Shown here: positions 50,513 through 59,302 of the stretch, in pieces
How positions within the stretch are numbered: position 1 is the first letter of the stretch
Layout of the letters: the number at the start of each line of letters is the position of its first letter
NCBI RefSeq assembly: GCF_900104745.1
Contig: NZ_LT629732.1
Location: 5,009,981 to 5,073,980, forward strand
DNA from: Actinopolymorpha singaporensis
Lineage (GTDB): Bacteria > Actinomycetota > Actinomycetes > Propionibacteriales > Actinopolymorphaceae
Length of the DNA stretch: 64,000 bases
Reading direction: 5' to 3'
The notes under the pieces: generated by a model
The model's input: the letters and a program-made list of their open reading frames with translations, nothing else
Databases searched by the model: none
What the model was told of the DNA's origin: nothing
Translations under genes and position numbers: made by a program

Positions 50513-51394
50513 TCAGAACACCGGCCAGGGCACCGACGGCCAGCCCTCACCGGGCTCGCGGAACGTCCGGCTGGCCAGCAGCGCCGTCAACCGCAGGCGC
50601 AGGGCCACGATCTCGGCCGGCTCCAGCAGCATGGCGAGTGCCTCGCCGACGCGGGAGTCGAGGTCGCTGTCGAGGCGTTCGAGCACCGACAGGTAGTCGT
50701 CGGGCAGTGGATCTCCGGCCCACCCCCACAGCACGGTGCGCAGCTTGTCGTCCTCGTGAAAGCACAGGCCGTGGTCGACACCGCGCACCCGGCCGTCGTC
50801 CCCGACAAGGACGTGGCCGCCCTTACGGTCGGCGTTGTTGACCACCGTGTCGAAGACCGCGAGCCGGCGAAGCCGCTCGTCGTCGGCGTGCACCAGGCTG
50901 ACCTCGTCGCCGTCACCGTCGACCGCGTCCAGCACGGTCAGCCATCCCGGCGGCACCTGCCGGCGAGGGACGACGTCGATCAGTCCGTCCTCGGGGTCGT
51001 GGTCGATCCACAGCTGGACCATGCCCTCGCCGAACGGCCCGTCGCGCAGCACGGTCGGCGGCACGAGGTCCCAGCCCGACGCCACCGAGAGCAGGTAGGT
51101 CGCCGCCTCCCGCCTGGCCAGACTGCCGTGCGGGAAGTCCCACAGCGGGCGCTCACCGCGTACCGGCTTGTAGACGCCGGCCGCGGTGACCCCCTCGTGC
51201 TCGATCGAGCAGTAGAACGTCGCGTTCGACGCCTGCACGAGCCGGCCCTCGACGTTCAGCCGCCCCTCGCGCAGCAGTTCGAGCACGTCGACGGAGTCCT
51301 CAGGGGCGTCCGGCGCGGCGCCGCCCGGGGTCAGGTCGCCCGGGGTCAGGTCGCCCGGAGTGTTCACGTCGCCCGTTCCCCGCGTCCGCTCCAC
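50513..51394 (-). CDS. SCO1664-family protein, PI3/PI4-kinase-like fold
   Basis: 293 residues. Conserved actinobacterial family. Kinase-like residues: [29 protein letters not shown] in the N-lobe (nucleotide-binding Lys), catalytic-loop-like [17 protein letters not shown] and metal-site-like [10 protein letters not shown], resembling HipA/PI4K-type enzymes. Substrate unknown. An N-terminal stretch carries [11 protein letters not shown], coded by an 11-codon direct repeat. GTG start (51394) just 4 bp from the DUF3090 stop; GTG 51370 is an alternative. Confidence 0.85.
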   Translation of the reverse strand: MERTRGTGDVNTPGDLTPGDLTPGGAAPDAPEDSVDVLELLREGRLNVEGRLVQASNATFYCSIEHEGVTAAGVYKPVRGERPLWDFPHGSLARREAATYLLSVASGWDLVPPTVLRDGPFGEGMVQLWIDHDPEDGLIDVVPRRQVPPGWLTVLDAVDGDGDEVSLVHADDERLRRLAVFDTVVNNADRKGGHVLVGDDGRVRGVDHGLCFHEDDKLRTVLWGWAGDPLPDDYLSVLERLDSDLDSRVGEALAMLLEPAEIVALRLRLTALLASRTFREPGEGWPSVPWPVF

Positions 51395-51397
51395 CGG

Positions 51398-51970
51398 TCA
51401 GGCCGAACGCCGGTAGCCGTTGAGCCGCGGGCACAGGTGCCCGTCCGGGTCGAGCGGGTTGCCGCAGAACGGGCAGGGCGGGCGTCCCTGGGACACCACG
51501 GCCATGGCGCGCGCGACGAACGCACGGGCCTGCGCACCGGTGATCCGGACAACCAGCGTCTCCGGTCCCTCGGCGTCGGGCTCCTCGTCCACCGGTGGCG
51601 GCGGGTCGGCCTCCTCGTCGGTGACTTCGTACGCCTCGATCACCACGCGTTCCTGCTCGGTGTCCCACGCGAGGCGCAGGGTGCCGACCCGGAACTCCTC
51701 CACGATCGGCTGGTCGAGGGGTTCGTCGTCGGAGAGCTCCGCGGGCGCCACCGCCGGAATCACGGCGTCTCCGCCGGACAGGCGCAACACCTCGTCGAGC
51801 ATCGCGTCGACACGCTCGGCGAGGACGGAGACCTGTTCCTTCTCCAAGGAGACGGTGGTGAGCAGGTCCGCGGAGCGGGCCTGCAGGAAGAAGCTGCGCT
51901 GGCCGGGTTGTCCGACCGTGCCAGCGACGAAGCGTTCCGGAGCTTCGTGATGGTGAACGACACGGGCCAT
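51398..51970 (-). CDS. DUF3090 family protein with C-terminal zinc-knuckle motif
   Basis: 190 residues. Full-length DUF3090: MARVVHHHEAPERFVAGTVGQPGQRSFFLQA at the start, SLEKEQVSVLAERVDAMLDEV, FRVGTLRLAWDTEQERVVIEA, and an end motif CPFCGNPLDPDGHLCPR that looks like a metal site (C-x2-C, H-x-C). Function unknown. TAGGGT (51978-51983) 7 nt before the ATG suggests a leaderless promoter. Always linked with a SCO1664-type kinase-like gene and a phosphatase in actinobacteria. Confidence 0.88.
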   Translation of the reverse strand: MARVVHHHEAPERFVAGTVGQPGQRSFFLQARSADLLTTVSLEKEQVSVLAERVDAMLDEVLRLSGGDAVIPAVAPAELSDDEPLDQPIVEEFRVGTLRLAWDTEQERVVIEAYEVTDEEADPPPPVDEEPDAEGPETLVVRITGAQARAFVARAMAVVSQGRPPCPFCGNPLDPDGHLCPRLNGYRRSA

Positions 51971-51988
51971 TCCTCAGACCCTACGCGG

Positions 51989-52801
51989 TCAGGCGGACGA
52001 CGCGGTGGACGGCCGGGGCGTCCCGGCACGGCCGGGTCCGGCGGAGGACGCGGCGGAGGACGCGGACCGCGCCCCGGTGGAGGGCCCGGAGCCCGCGCCG
52101 CCGCCGACCGCGGCGTCGCTGTCAGCGGTGCCGCGCCTGGAACGCCGGCGCTTGCGGGCGGGTGGCACGAGCGCGGCCAGGTCCCCACCGGAGTCGTTGG
52201 ACCGCACCACGAACGAGCGCAGCGGTGTGTACCGGATCACCGACACCGAGCACGGGTCGACGACGATCCGCTGGAACTGGTCCAGGTGCAGGCTCAGCGC
52301 GTCGGCGAGGATCGCCTTGATGACGTCGCCGTGGCTGACCGCCACCCAGATCGCGTCCGGGCCGTGCTCGGCCTCGATCCGGGCGTCCCACTCCCGGATC
52401 GCACCCACCGCCCGGTCGGCCATCGCCCGCAGCGACTCCCCACCGTCACCGGGGAACCGCACGCCGCTCGGATGCTGCTGGACGACCTTCCACAGCGGGT
52501 CCTTGGCCAGCTTCTTCAGTTCCTGGCCCTCCCACTCGCCGTACCGCACCTCGCCCAGCCGGGCGTCGACGACCGGCACCGGCCGGCCGTCGGCAGCGCT
52601 CACCGCTCCCGCCGTCTCCTGGCAGCGGTCGAGTGGGCTGGTGACGACGCCGGTGACGGGGATGCCGGCCATCCGGGTGCCGAGCTTCTCGGCCTGCCCC
52701 CTGCCCACCTCGTCCAGGCCCAGTCCGGGCGTCCAGCCCGCCAGGATGCCGTCGGCGTTGGCCTTGGTGCGTCCGTGCCGGACCAGGAAGAGGGTCGCCA
52801 T
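51989..52801 (-). CDS. Histidine phosphatase (phosphoglycerate-mutase-like, MSMEG_4193 type)
   Basis: 270 residues from ATG at 52801. LVRHGRTKAN at 6-15 carries the catalytic His, then GLDEVGRGQAEKL, SPLDRCQETA, EVRYGEWEG and the second His region AVSHGDVIKAIL. A basic, Ser/Gly/Ala-rich tail of about 70 residues follows. First gene of the operon ending in mshC. TAGGCT (52809-52814) 7 nt upstream suggests leaderless transcription. Substrate unknown. Confidence 0.88.
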   Translation of the reverse strand: MATLFLVRHGRTKANADGILAGWTPGLGLDEVGRGQAEKLGTRMAGIPVTGVVTSPLDRCQETAGAVSAADGRPVPVVDARLGEVRYGEWEGQELKKLAKDPLWKVVQQHPSGVRFPGDGGESLRAMADRAVGAIREWDARIEAEHGPDAIWVAVSHGDVIKAILADALSLHLDQFQRIVVDPCSVSVIRYTPLRSFVVRSNDSGGDLAALVPPARKRRRSRRGTADSDAAVGGGAGSGPSTGARSASSAASSAGPGRAGTPRPSTASSA

Positions 52802-52903
52802 GGCGTCGAGCCTACGAGCCGCCGCCAACACCGGTGGTGCCGGGCGGCTACGAACCGTAGGCGAACCTGCGACTACCAGGCGCACGCGTCACAATAGGCG
52901 GCG

Positions 52904-53881
52904 ATGATCGTGGACTGCGGGATCTACCGGGACGGCCATCGGGTGGACAGCCCGGCCGACATCGACGGCGCCGTCGCCGCCCTTCGGTCGGGGGACGGCA
53001 CGTTCTGCTGGCTGGGGCTGCACGAGCCCGACGAGGACGAGCTGAACACGGCCGCCAAGGCGTTCGGGCTGCACCCGCTCGCCGTGGAGGACGCCTTCAA
53101 AGCGCACCAGCGGCCGAAGCTGGAGGCATACGGCGAGGTCACCTTCGTGGTGCTGAAGACGCTCACCTGGCCCGACGGGCGGGGGCCGTTGCGGCTGGGC
53201 GAGCTGAACATCTTCGTCGGCCCGCGGTTCGTGCTGACCGTACGTCATGGGCCGAACATCGACCTCCAGCATGCCCGGCACGACCTGGAGCAGCGGGCCG
53301 GGCTGCTCGGCCACGGGCCGGCCGCGGTGCTCTACGCGATCTGCGACCACGTGGTCGACCGCTACGGCGAGGTGGCCGAACTCCTCGAGGACGCGGTGGA
53401 CGACGTGGAGCAGTCGGTGTTCTCCAACGAGCGCGTCGGCGAGGCCGCGGAGTCGGTCTACCGGCTGAAGGCGCACGCGATCGGCTTCCGCCGCGCGGTG
53501 CGTCCGCTCGGCGCCGAACTCGACCCGCTCGTACACGGCCGGGCCGCCGGCGTCGGCGAGGAGGAGACGGCGTTCTTCCGGGACGTCGCCGACCACGTGC
53601 TGCGCCTGTCGGACCAGGTGGAGTCGCTCGACGACCTGCTCAGCTCGGTGCTGAGCGCCCACCTCGCGCGGGTCGGCGTCCAGCAGAACGACGACGCGCG
53701 GCGGATCTCCGCCTGGGTCGCCATCGCGGCCGTGCCGACGCTGCTGGCCGGCATCTACGGCATGAACTTCGAGCACATGCCCGAACTCCACTGGTGGTGG
53801 GGCTACTACGCCGTGCTGGGGCTGATGGCGGTGATCTGCGTGCTGTTGTATCTCCGGTTGCGGCGGGCCGGCTGGCTGTAG
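52904..53881 (+). CDS. corA: CorA-family magnesium/cobalt transporter
   Basis: 325 residues. A cytoplasmic alpha/beta and helical domain (1-260), then two membrane helices with the GMN selectivity motif between them (IYGMNFEHMPELHWWWGYY). KTLTWPDGRGPLRLGELNIFVGPRFVLTVRHG is the usual CorA sheet. Expected to import Mg2+. Ends 1 bp before the convergent uppP stop. Confidence 0.93.
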   Translation: MIVDCGIYRDGHRVDSPADIDGAVAALRSGDGTFCWLGLHEPDEDELNTAAKAFGLHPLAVEDAFKAHQRPKLEAYGEVTFVVLKTLTWPDGRGPLRLGELNIFVGPRFVLTVRHGPNIDLQHARHDLEQRAGLLGHGPAAVLYAICDHVVDRYGEVAELLEDAVDDVEQSVFSNERVGEAAESVYRLKAHAIGFRRAVRPLGAELDPLVHGRAAGVGEEETAFFRDVADHVLRLSDQVESLDDLLSSVLSAHLARVGVQQNDDARRISAWVAIAAVPTLLAGIYGMNFEHMPELHWWWGYYAVLGLMAVICVLLYLRLRRAGWL

Positions 53882-53882
53882 C

Positions 53883-54722
53883 TCAGACGTACGGGTGCAG
53901 GACCCCGAACGCCAGCAACAGCAGCACCAGGGAACCCAGCACCGCGCGGTAGATCACGAACGGCATGAAGTTGTGCTGGGAGATGTAGCGCATGAAGTAC
54001 ACGATCACGATGTACCCGACCACGAAGCTCACGATCGTGGCCAGGATCGTCGGCCCCCAGGCTGGTGCCTTGTCGCCGCCGATGTCGAGGATCTCCAGCA
54101 GGCCGGACGCGAAGACCGCCGGGATCGCCAGCAGGAAGGAGTACTTCGCGGCCGCCTCCCTGGTGTAGCCCATCAGCAGACCGGCCGTGATCGTCCCGCC
54201 GGACCGCGACACACCGGGGATCAGTGCCAGCGCCTGCGCGCACCCGAACGCCAGCGCCTCCGGCATCCGCAGCCGGGTCAGCGGCTTGCGGTTGGCGGCG
54301 ATGGCGTCGGCGAGCCCGAGCACGACGCCGAAGACGATCAGCGTCACGCCCGCGAACACCAGTGACCGCAGGGCGGTCTCGATGGTGTTCTGGAAGAGGA
54401 AGCCGAGGATGGCGATCGGCAGCGTGCCGACGATGATGTACCAGCCCATCCGGGCGTCGGGCTCGCGGCGCAGCTGGGGCCGGAACAACGACAGCGTCCA
54501 GGTGCGGATGATCGCCCAGATCTCCCGGCGGAAGTAGACCACCACGGCGGACTCGGTGCCGAGCTGGATGACCGCGGTGAACGCCGCACCGGGGTCGCCC
54601 CACCCGGGCACCAGGCCGCCCGCGATCCGCAGGTGGGCGCTGGAGGAGATGGGGAGGAACTCGGTGAGCCCCTGCAGGATCCCGAAAACCAGGGCCCCGA
54701 ACCAGCCGACTGTGTGTTCCAC
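53883..54722 (-). CDS. uppP: Undecaprenyl-diphosphatase UppP (BacA)
   Basis: 279 residues, eight predicted helices. Conserved sites EFLPISSSAHL and PGVSRSGGTITAGL, with QLGTESAVVVYFRREIW. Recycles undecaprenyl diphosphate for cell-wall synthesis. GTG start overlapped by a GGGGAG Shine-Dalgarno inside the end of the preceding LLM gene (6 bp away), so the two are likely co-translated. Confidence 0.96.
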   Translation of the reverse strand: MEHTVGWFGALVFGILQGLTEFLPISSSAHLRIAGGLVPGWGDPGAAFTAVIQLGTESAVVVYFRREIWAIIRTWTLSLFRPQLRREPDARMGWYIIVGTLPIAILGFLFQNTIETALRSLVFAGVTLIVFGVVLGLADAIAANRKPLTRLRMPEALAFGCAQALALIPGVSRSGGTITAGLLMGYTREAAAKYSFLLAIPAVFASGLLEILDIGGDKAPAWGPTILATIVSFVVGYIVIVYFMRYISQHNFMPFVIYRAVLGSLVLLLLAFGVLHPYV

Positions 54723-54728
54723 GCCTAT

Positions 54729-55847
54729 CTACTCCCCTACTCCGGCGGCGGCGAACGCCTCCGCCGTCGTGTGCAATGTCGCGATCCGGTCCTCGACCGT
54801 GACGCCGAACGGCGAGACGGCCACAGTGGTGACGCCGGCGTCGGCGTAGGCACGCAGCCGCCCGGCGATCCGGTCGGCCGGGCCCAGCAGCGAGGTGCTG
54901 TCGACGAACTCGAAGGGCACGGCCGCGGCGGCGTCCCGGTGCTGCCGGGCGAGGTACAGGTCCTGTACCCGCTCGGCCTGCTCGGCGTACCCCATCCGGG
55001 CGGCCAGCGCGTTGTAGAAGTTCTGCGTACGACTGCCCATCCCGCCGAGGTACAGCGCGGCGTATCCGCGGACGGGCAGCGCGCAGGCCTCCACGTCGCT
55101 GCCGGTCACGACGGGGGCGCAGGCAACCACGTCGAAACCGGCCAGGCTGCCGGTGCTGCCGGTGCTGCCGGTGCTGCCGGAGCTGTCGGTGTGGTCGGAA
55201 CCGCCGGAGCCTCCGGAGCGGTCGGCACGAGCGCGACCGGCGCGCAGGTGGGCGAGTGAGCCCGGCACGAACTCCGGTGCAACGAAGACTCCCAGCCAGC
55301 CGTCGGCGATCTCACCGGCGAGCTCGAGGTTGCGCGGGCCGACAGCGGCGAGGTAGACGGGCAGGTCGGGGCGCAGCGGGCGTACGGACAGCCGCAGCGG
55401 CTTGCCCGGACCGTCGGGCAGCGGGAGCGTGAGGTGCTTGCCGGCGTACTCCAGCCGCTGCCGGCGCAGCACCTGCCGGACCACCTGGACGTAGTCGCGG
55501 GTGCGGGCCAGCGGGTGGTCGAAGCGCACGCCGTACCACCCCTCCGACACCTGCGGACCGGACACTCCCAGTCCCAGCCGGAACCGCCCGCCGGACAGCG
55601 CGTCGAGCGTGGCGGCGGTCATCGCGGTCATCGCCGGCGCCCGGGCCGGGATCTGGAAGACGCCGGAGCCGATGTCGATCCGCTCGGTGCGGGCCGCCAC
55701 GGTGGCGAGGAGGGTGGCGGCGTCCGTGCCGTACGCCTCGGGTGCCCAGCACACGGAGTAGCCGAGCCGATCCGCCTCGACCGCCAGCCGGACCGCGTCG
55801 GCGAGGTCGCCGGTGTCCCAGGCGCTGAGGGTGAGTCCCAGTCGCAC
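54729..55847 (-). CDS. LLM-class F420-dependent oxidoreductase
   Basis: 372 residues. F420 LLM features: YSVCWAPEAYGTDAATLLATVAARTERIDIGSGVFQIPARAP, LSGGRFRLGLGVSGPQVSEGWYG and VYLAAVGPRNLELAGEIADGW. An internal TGSTGSTGS stretch is coded by an 9-bp DNA repeat near 55150-55190. Substrate unknown. It precedes uppP by 6 bp, a conserved arrangement in actinomycetes. Confidence 0.88.
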   Translation of the reverse strand: MRLGLTLSAWDTGDLADAVRLAVEADRLGYSVCWAPEAYGTDAATLLATVAARTERIDIGSGVFQIPARAPAMTAMTAATLDALSGGRFRLGLGVSGPQVSEGWYGVRFDHPLARTRDYVQVVRQVLRRQRLEYAGKHLTLPLPDGPGKPLRLSVRPLRPDLPVYLAAVGPRNLELAGEIADGWLGVFVAPEFVPGSLAHLRAGRARADRSGGSGGSDHTDSSGSTGSTGSTGSLAGFDVVACAPVVTGSDVEACALPVRGYAALYLGGMGSRTQNFYNALAARMGYAEQAERVQDLYLARQHRDAAAAVPFEFVDSTSLLGPADRIAGRLRAYADAGVTTVAVSPFGVTVEDRIATLHTTAEAFAAAGVGE

Positions 55848-56072
55848 GCGCTGTCACCCTTCGTACGTTCGCTGCCGGTCCGCCGCCCGCGGGTCCGCAC
55901 TTCCATACCGTTCGTAACCGTCCCGCCGTCGCGGACCGACGGCCGCGGCGAGCTTACTGGCCGATTGCGGGGTACGGGACGGCAGGCACGTTCGTGTCGG
56001 CCCGGCATGCCCTAGGGTCTGTGACAGTTCGGCCCCTCGCGGGCGGGGCGGCACAGGATGGGGGAAACGTCG

Positions 56073-57044
56073 ATGCAGCAGCGCCACCTCGGCCGGACCG
56101 GCCTGCGGGTCTCCCGGCTGGCGCTGGGCACCATGACGTGGGGCCGGGACACCGACGAGCACGAGGCGCGCGAACAGCTCACCGCTTTCGTCGACGCGGG
56201 CGGCACCCTGGTCGACACCGCCGCTGGGTACGCCGACGGCGACAGCGAACGCGTCCTCGGCCGCCTCCTGGGCGAGGTGGTCCCCCGCGAGAACCTCGTG
56301 CTGGCCACCAAGGGCGGGGTGTCCCGGCGCGGCGGCCACCGGGTGGTCGACGTCTCCCGCCGGACGCTGCTGGCCGAGCTCGACGGATCGCTGCGCCGGC
56401 TCGGCGTGGACACCGTCGACCTGTGGCAGCTGCACACCTGGAGTCCCGCCGTACCGCTGGAGGAAACCCTGTCCGCGCTGGACTTCGCCGTCAGCAGCGG
56501 CCGGGCGAGGTACGTCGGCATCTCCAACTACACCGGCTGGCAGACCGCGCACGCGGCGACGTACCAGCAGGCCTGGCCCGGCCGGGCCACCCTGGCCTCC
56601 ACCCAGGTGGAGTACTCCCTGCTGCAGCGCGGGATCGAACGCGAGGTGCTCCCGGCCGCGGAGGCGCTCGGGCTCGGCGTACTCCCCTGGTCCCCGCTGG
56701 GCCGCGGCGTGCTCACCGGCAAGTACCGCGCCGGCACCCCCGCGGACTCCCGGGCCGCGTCACCGCACTTCGAGCGGTTCGTCGGCGTCTACCTCGACAA
56801 GCGCAGCTACCGGATCGTGGACGCCGTCTGCCGGGCCGCCGAGGGACTCGGCCTGTCGCCGCTGGAGGTCGCCCTGGCCTGGGTACGCGACCGGCCGGGC
56901 GTCACCGCGCCGGTGGTCGGCGCGCGCACGGCCGCGCAGTTGCGCGGCTCGCTGACGGTCGACGACATCGAGCTGCCGCCGGAGATCAGCGCCGCTCTGG
57001 ACGACGTGTCCGCTCCGCCGCTCGGCTATCCCGAACGCCGCTAG
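56073..57044 (+). CDS. Aldo/keto reductase
   Basis: 323 residues from ATG at 56073 (GGGGGA 7 nt upstream; ATG 56058 possible). AKR barrel with the catalytic tetrad region: LVDTAAGYADGDSERVLG (Asp, Tyr), VLATKGG (Lys) and LWQLHTW (His). Late VALAWVRDRPGVTAPVVGARTAAQL is the NADPH-binding end. Divergent from the LLM gene. Confidence 0.9.
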   Translation: MQQRHLGRTGLRVSRLALGTMTWGRDTDEHEAREQLTAFVDAGGTLVDTAAGYADGDSERVLGRLLGEVVPRENLVLATKGGVSRRGGHRVVDVSRRTLLAELDGSLRRLGVDTVDLWQLHTWSPAVPLEETLSALDFAVSSGRARYVGISNYTGWQTAHAATYQQAWPGRATLASTQVEYSLLQRGIEREVLPAAEALGLGVLPWSPLGRGVLTGKYRAGTPADSRAASPHFERFVGVYLDKRSYRIVDAVCRAAEGLGLSPLEVALAWVRDRPGVTAPVVGARTAAQLRGSLTVDDIELPPEISAALDDVSAPPLGYPERR

Positions 57045-57131
57045 GTCCGCGGAACAGGCCACAGCCGCCGAAACCGGGATGTTCGGCCCGTCGCGTGTCA
57101 CACCCCTACCGCGGCGTGCAACGATGGTCCG

Positions 57132-57341
57132 ATGGCGGAGTACGAAACGCATCAGCTGCAGCTGCCGCGCACTCTGTCCCGCAGAGTGGTGCGGCAGTTC
57201 CTTGTCGAGCGAGCCGAGTACGGCGGCTGGGAGCTCGCCAGGGTCCGGGTCTATCCCGACGGCCGGCGCACCGTCACCCTTCGGCGCAAGATCATCCGAG
57301 TCACCAAGACCGGGCCGCTGCCCGGCGCACTCACGGCCTGA
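57132..57341 (+). CDS. DUF5703 family protein
   Basis: 69 residues, matching the small actinobacterial DUF5703 family: YETHQLQLPRTLSRRVVRQFLVERAEYGGWELARVRVYPDGRRTVTLRRKIIR. Basic, soluble, unknown function. Ends in a strong terminator hairpin. Confidence 0.85.
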   Translation: MAEYETHQLQLPRTLSRRVVRQFLVERAEYGGWELARVRVYPDGRRTVTLRRKIIRVTKTGPLPGALTA

Positions 57342-57377
57342 CCGGGTGGGCCGGCCGCTCGGCCGGCCCACCCGGTC
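57340..57377. terminator. Bidirectional terminator between DUF5703 and M20 peptidase genes
   Basis: 17-bp perfect GC-rich stem (57340-57356 with 57361-57377) and a 4-nt loop. It starts inside the DUF5703 stop codon and ends 13 bp before the convergent peptidase stop, so it can serve both. Confidence 0.75.
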
Positions 57378-57389
57378 GTGCCCACATGA

Positions 57390-58757
57390 TCAGGCCTGGT
57401 CGAGGAAGCGGTCCATCACCCGGGCGCCGAACTCCAGCGCGTCGGTCGGCACGCGCTCGTCGATTCCGTGGAACATCCCCACGAAGTCCAGGTCCGGCGG
57501 CAGCCGCAACGGCGCGAACCCGAAGCACTGGATCCCGAGCCGGCTCCACGCCTTGCCGTCGGTGCCGCCGAACATGAGGTACGGAACGGCGCGCCCCTGC
57601 GGGTCCTCGGCCACCAGTGAGGACTTCATCGCCTCGACCAGCGCCCCGGCGAACTCCGTCTCCGTCGCGACGTCGTAGTTCAGAATCTCCCGGGCCACCT
57701 TGTCGCCGATCAGTCCGTCGATGGTGGCCAGGAACTCCTCCTCGCCGCCTGGCACGAACCGACCGTCGATGATCGCGGTGGCCTCGCCCGGGATGACGTT
57801 CGCCTTGTAGCCGGCGTCCAGCATCGTCGGGTTGGCCGTGTTGCTCAGGGTGGCGCCGATCGCCCGTGACACCGAGCCCAGGCGGGCCAGCGTCGCCTCG
57901 ACGTCGCTGGGGTCGTCGGCATTCAGGTCGACCCCGAGAGCGTCGGACACCTCGGCCAGGAAGGCGCGGACGCTCGGGGTGAGCCGGACCGGCCACTTGT
58001 GCGCGCCGATCCGGGCGACAGCGGCGGCGAGTTCGGTGACGGAGTTGTCATCGTTGCGCATAGACCCGTGCCCGGCGGTGCCCTTGGCCCGCATCCGCAT
58101 CCAGGCCATGCCCTTCTCCGCGGTCTGGACGGGGTACAGGCGCAGATCGTCGCGTACGGTCAGGGAGAACCCGCCCACCTCGCCGATGGCCTCGGTGCAC
58201 CCGTCCAGAATCTCGGGGTGCTTCTCGACCAGCCAGTGAGCGCCCTTGCGGCTGCCGGCTTCCTCATCGGCGGTGAACGCCAGGACGACCGGGCGCCGGG
58301 GCGGGCGGCCATCACGTGCGCGGGCCTTCAGCACGGACAGGACCATCGCGTCGAAGTCCTTCATGTCCACCGCCCCGCGCCCCCACAGGCAGCCGTCCTT
58401 GATCTCCCCGGCGAACGGGTCGACGCTCCAGTCCGCGGCAATCGCGGGCACGACGTCGAGGTGACCGTGCACCAGGAGCGGCTCGGCGTTCGGGTCCGCG
58501 CCCTCCCAGCGGGCCACCACCGAGGTGCGGCGGGGCTCGGGCTCGAACATCAGGGGCTCCAGCCCGGCCTCCGACAGCAGCCCCGCGACGTACTCGGCGG
58601 CGTCCCGCTCGCCCGGACCGTCGCCCTGGCCGTTGCCGTAGTTGCAGGTGTCGATCCGAATCAGGTCACGGCAGATCTCAACGACGTCGGCGTCCGGGGC
58701 CGACCGCCGGTCGGCGGCACCGGAGGCGGACGTCGGCTGCTGGGCGTCGTCGCTCAT
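57390..58757 (-). CDS. M20/M25/M40-family zinc metallopeptidase
   Basis: 455 residues. Metal-site motifs: VHGHLDVVPA (His, Asp), GRGAVDMKDFDAM (bridging Asp), FTADEEAGSRKGA (Glu general base and ligand) and a C-terminal HGIDERVP (His). Insertion domain with the GHGSM-like TAGHGSMRNDDN loop. Dipeptidase or deacylase; substrate unknown. It is transcribed away from the tRNA-Leu gene. Confidence 0.92.
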   Translation of the reverse strand: MSDDAQQPTSASGAADRRSAPDADVVEICRDLIRIDTCNYGNGQGDGPGERDAAEYVAGLLSEAGLEPLMFEPEPRRTSVVARWEGADPNAEPLLVHGHLDVVPAIAADWSVDPFAGEIKDGCLWGRGAVDMKDFDAMVLSVLKARARDGRPPRRPVVLAFTADEEAGSRKGAHWLVEKHPEILDGCTEAIGEVGGFSLTVRDDLRLYPVQTAEKGMAWMRMRAKGTAGHGSMRNDDNSVTELAAAVARIGAHKWPVRLTPSVRAFLAEVSDALGVDLNADDPSDVEATLARLGSVSRAIGATLSNTANPTMLDAGYKANVIPGEATAIIDGRFVPGGEEEFLATIDGLIGDKVAREILNYDVATETEFAGALVEAMKSSLVAEDPQGRAVPYLMFGGTDGKAWSRLGIQCFGFAPLRLPPDLDFVGMFHGIDERVPTDALEFGARVMDRFLDQA

Positions 58758-58829
58758 CCCCTCATCCTGCCGGTATTCGCCCGATTTCGCAGCCTGGGTG
58801 CTGAGGCGCGACCGACCCGGTCGGTTTGC

Positions 58830-58835
58830 TACAGT
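58830..58835 (+). promoter_or_regulatory. Probable -10 box of the tRNA-Leu gene
   Basis: TACAGT at 58830-58835 lies 35 bp before the mature tRNA 5' end, leaving a leader of about 29 nt. The -35 region is not obvious. Confidence 0.4.
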
Positions 58836-58870
58836 GAGCGCCGCGCGCAGGGGAGGTCGACCTGCGCCGC

Positions 58871-58954
58871 GTCCGGGTGGCGGAATAGGTAGACGCGCTA
58901 GCTTGAGGTGCTAGTGCCCGCAAGGGCTTGGGGGTTCGAGTCCCCCCTCGGACA
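58871..58954 (+). tRNA. tRNA-Leu (anticodon GAG)
   Basis: 84 nt. Acceptor arms GTCCGGG and CTCGGAC pair with one G-T; discriminator A at 58954; CCA not encoded. Anticodon stem CTAGC/GCTAG around TTGAGGT gives anticodon GAG, reading CUC/CUU. A long variable arm (GCCCGCAAGGGC) and T-arm with GGTTCGAGTCC confirm a class II tRNA. Confidence 0.97.
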
Positions 58955-59055
58955 CAGACAAACGTCCGGTCGGTTGCTTCACCGGTTCACGGTCGGCGCA
59001 CCAGGACAAGGGTGGTTCAGTTCGGTCTCGGTGCAGCCCGGCTCCACCGCGTTGA

Positions 59056-59202
59056 GCGCTGATACGCAGTTGCGGGAACGCCCTTGGCGTACTGCTCGGT
59101 GATCATGTCGACCGCAAGACCATCGACCGCCCGCGAGTGAGTCCGGTGACGCTGGACTGCGACGTGCTCACGGTGCTCGGTACGCAGGAACTCACCGGCT
59201 GA
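59056..59202 (+). pseudogene. Decayed C-terminus of an MmyB-type HTH regulator
   Basis: An in-frame stretch after a stop codon reads ...HVDRKTIDRPRVSPVTLDCDVLTVLGTQELTG-stop. This resembles the C-terminus of MmyB-like ligand-binding regulators (H-P-x-VGPVTLDCDVLTVPG ... LALLxVLGTQ), but the roughly 25 residues usually between DVLTV and VLGTQ are missing, as if deleted. No start or HTH part is present. The rest of 58955-59302 shows nothing recognisable. Confidence 0.5.
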
Positions 59203-59302
59203 CCGGATCCGGCTCGTCGTTCGGACGGCCCGCACGGCGGGACGGGGTCCGAGGGCGCACGGTTCGACGGGTGCCGAAGTGTTCCCGTGCCATCCTGTCG
59301 GG

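Noticed and set aside
53883-54722. Frameshift between the uppP and LLM genes
   Set aside because: Both genes are full-length with their own start and stop; the 6-bp gap is normal coupling.
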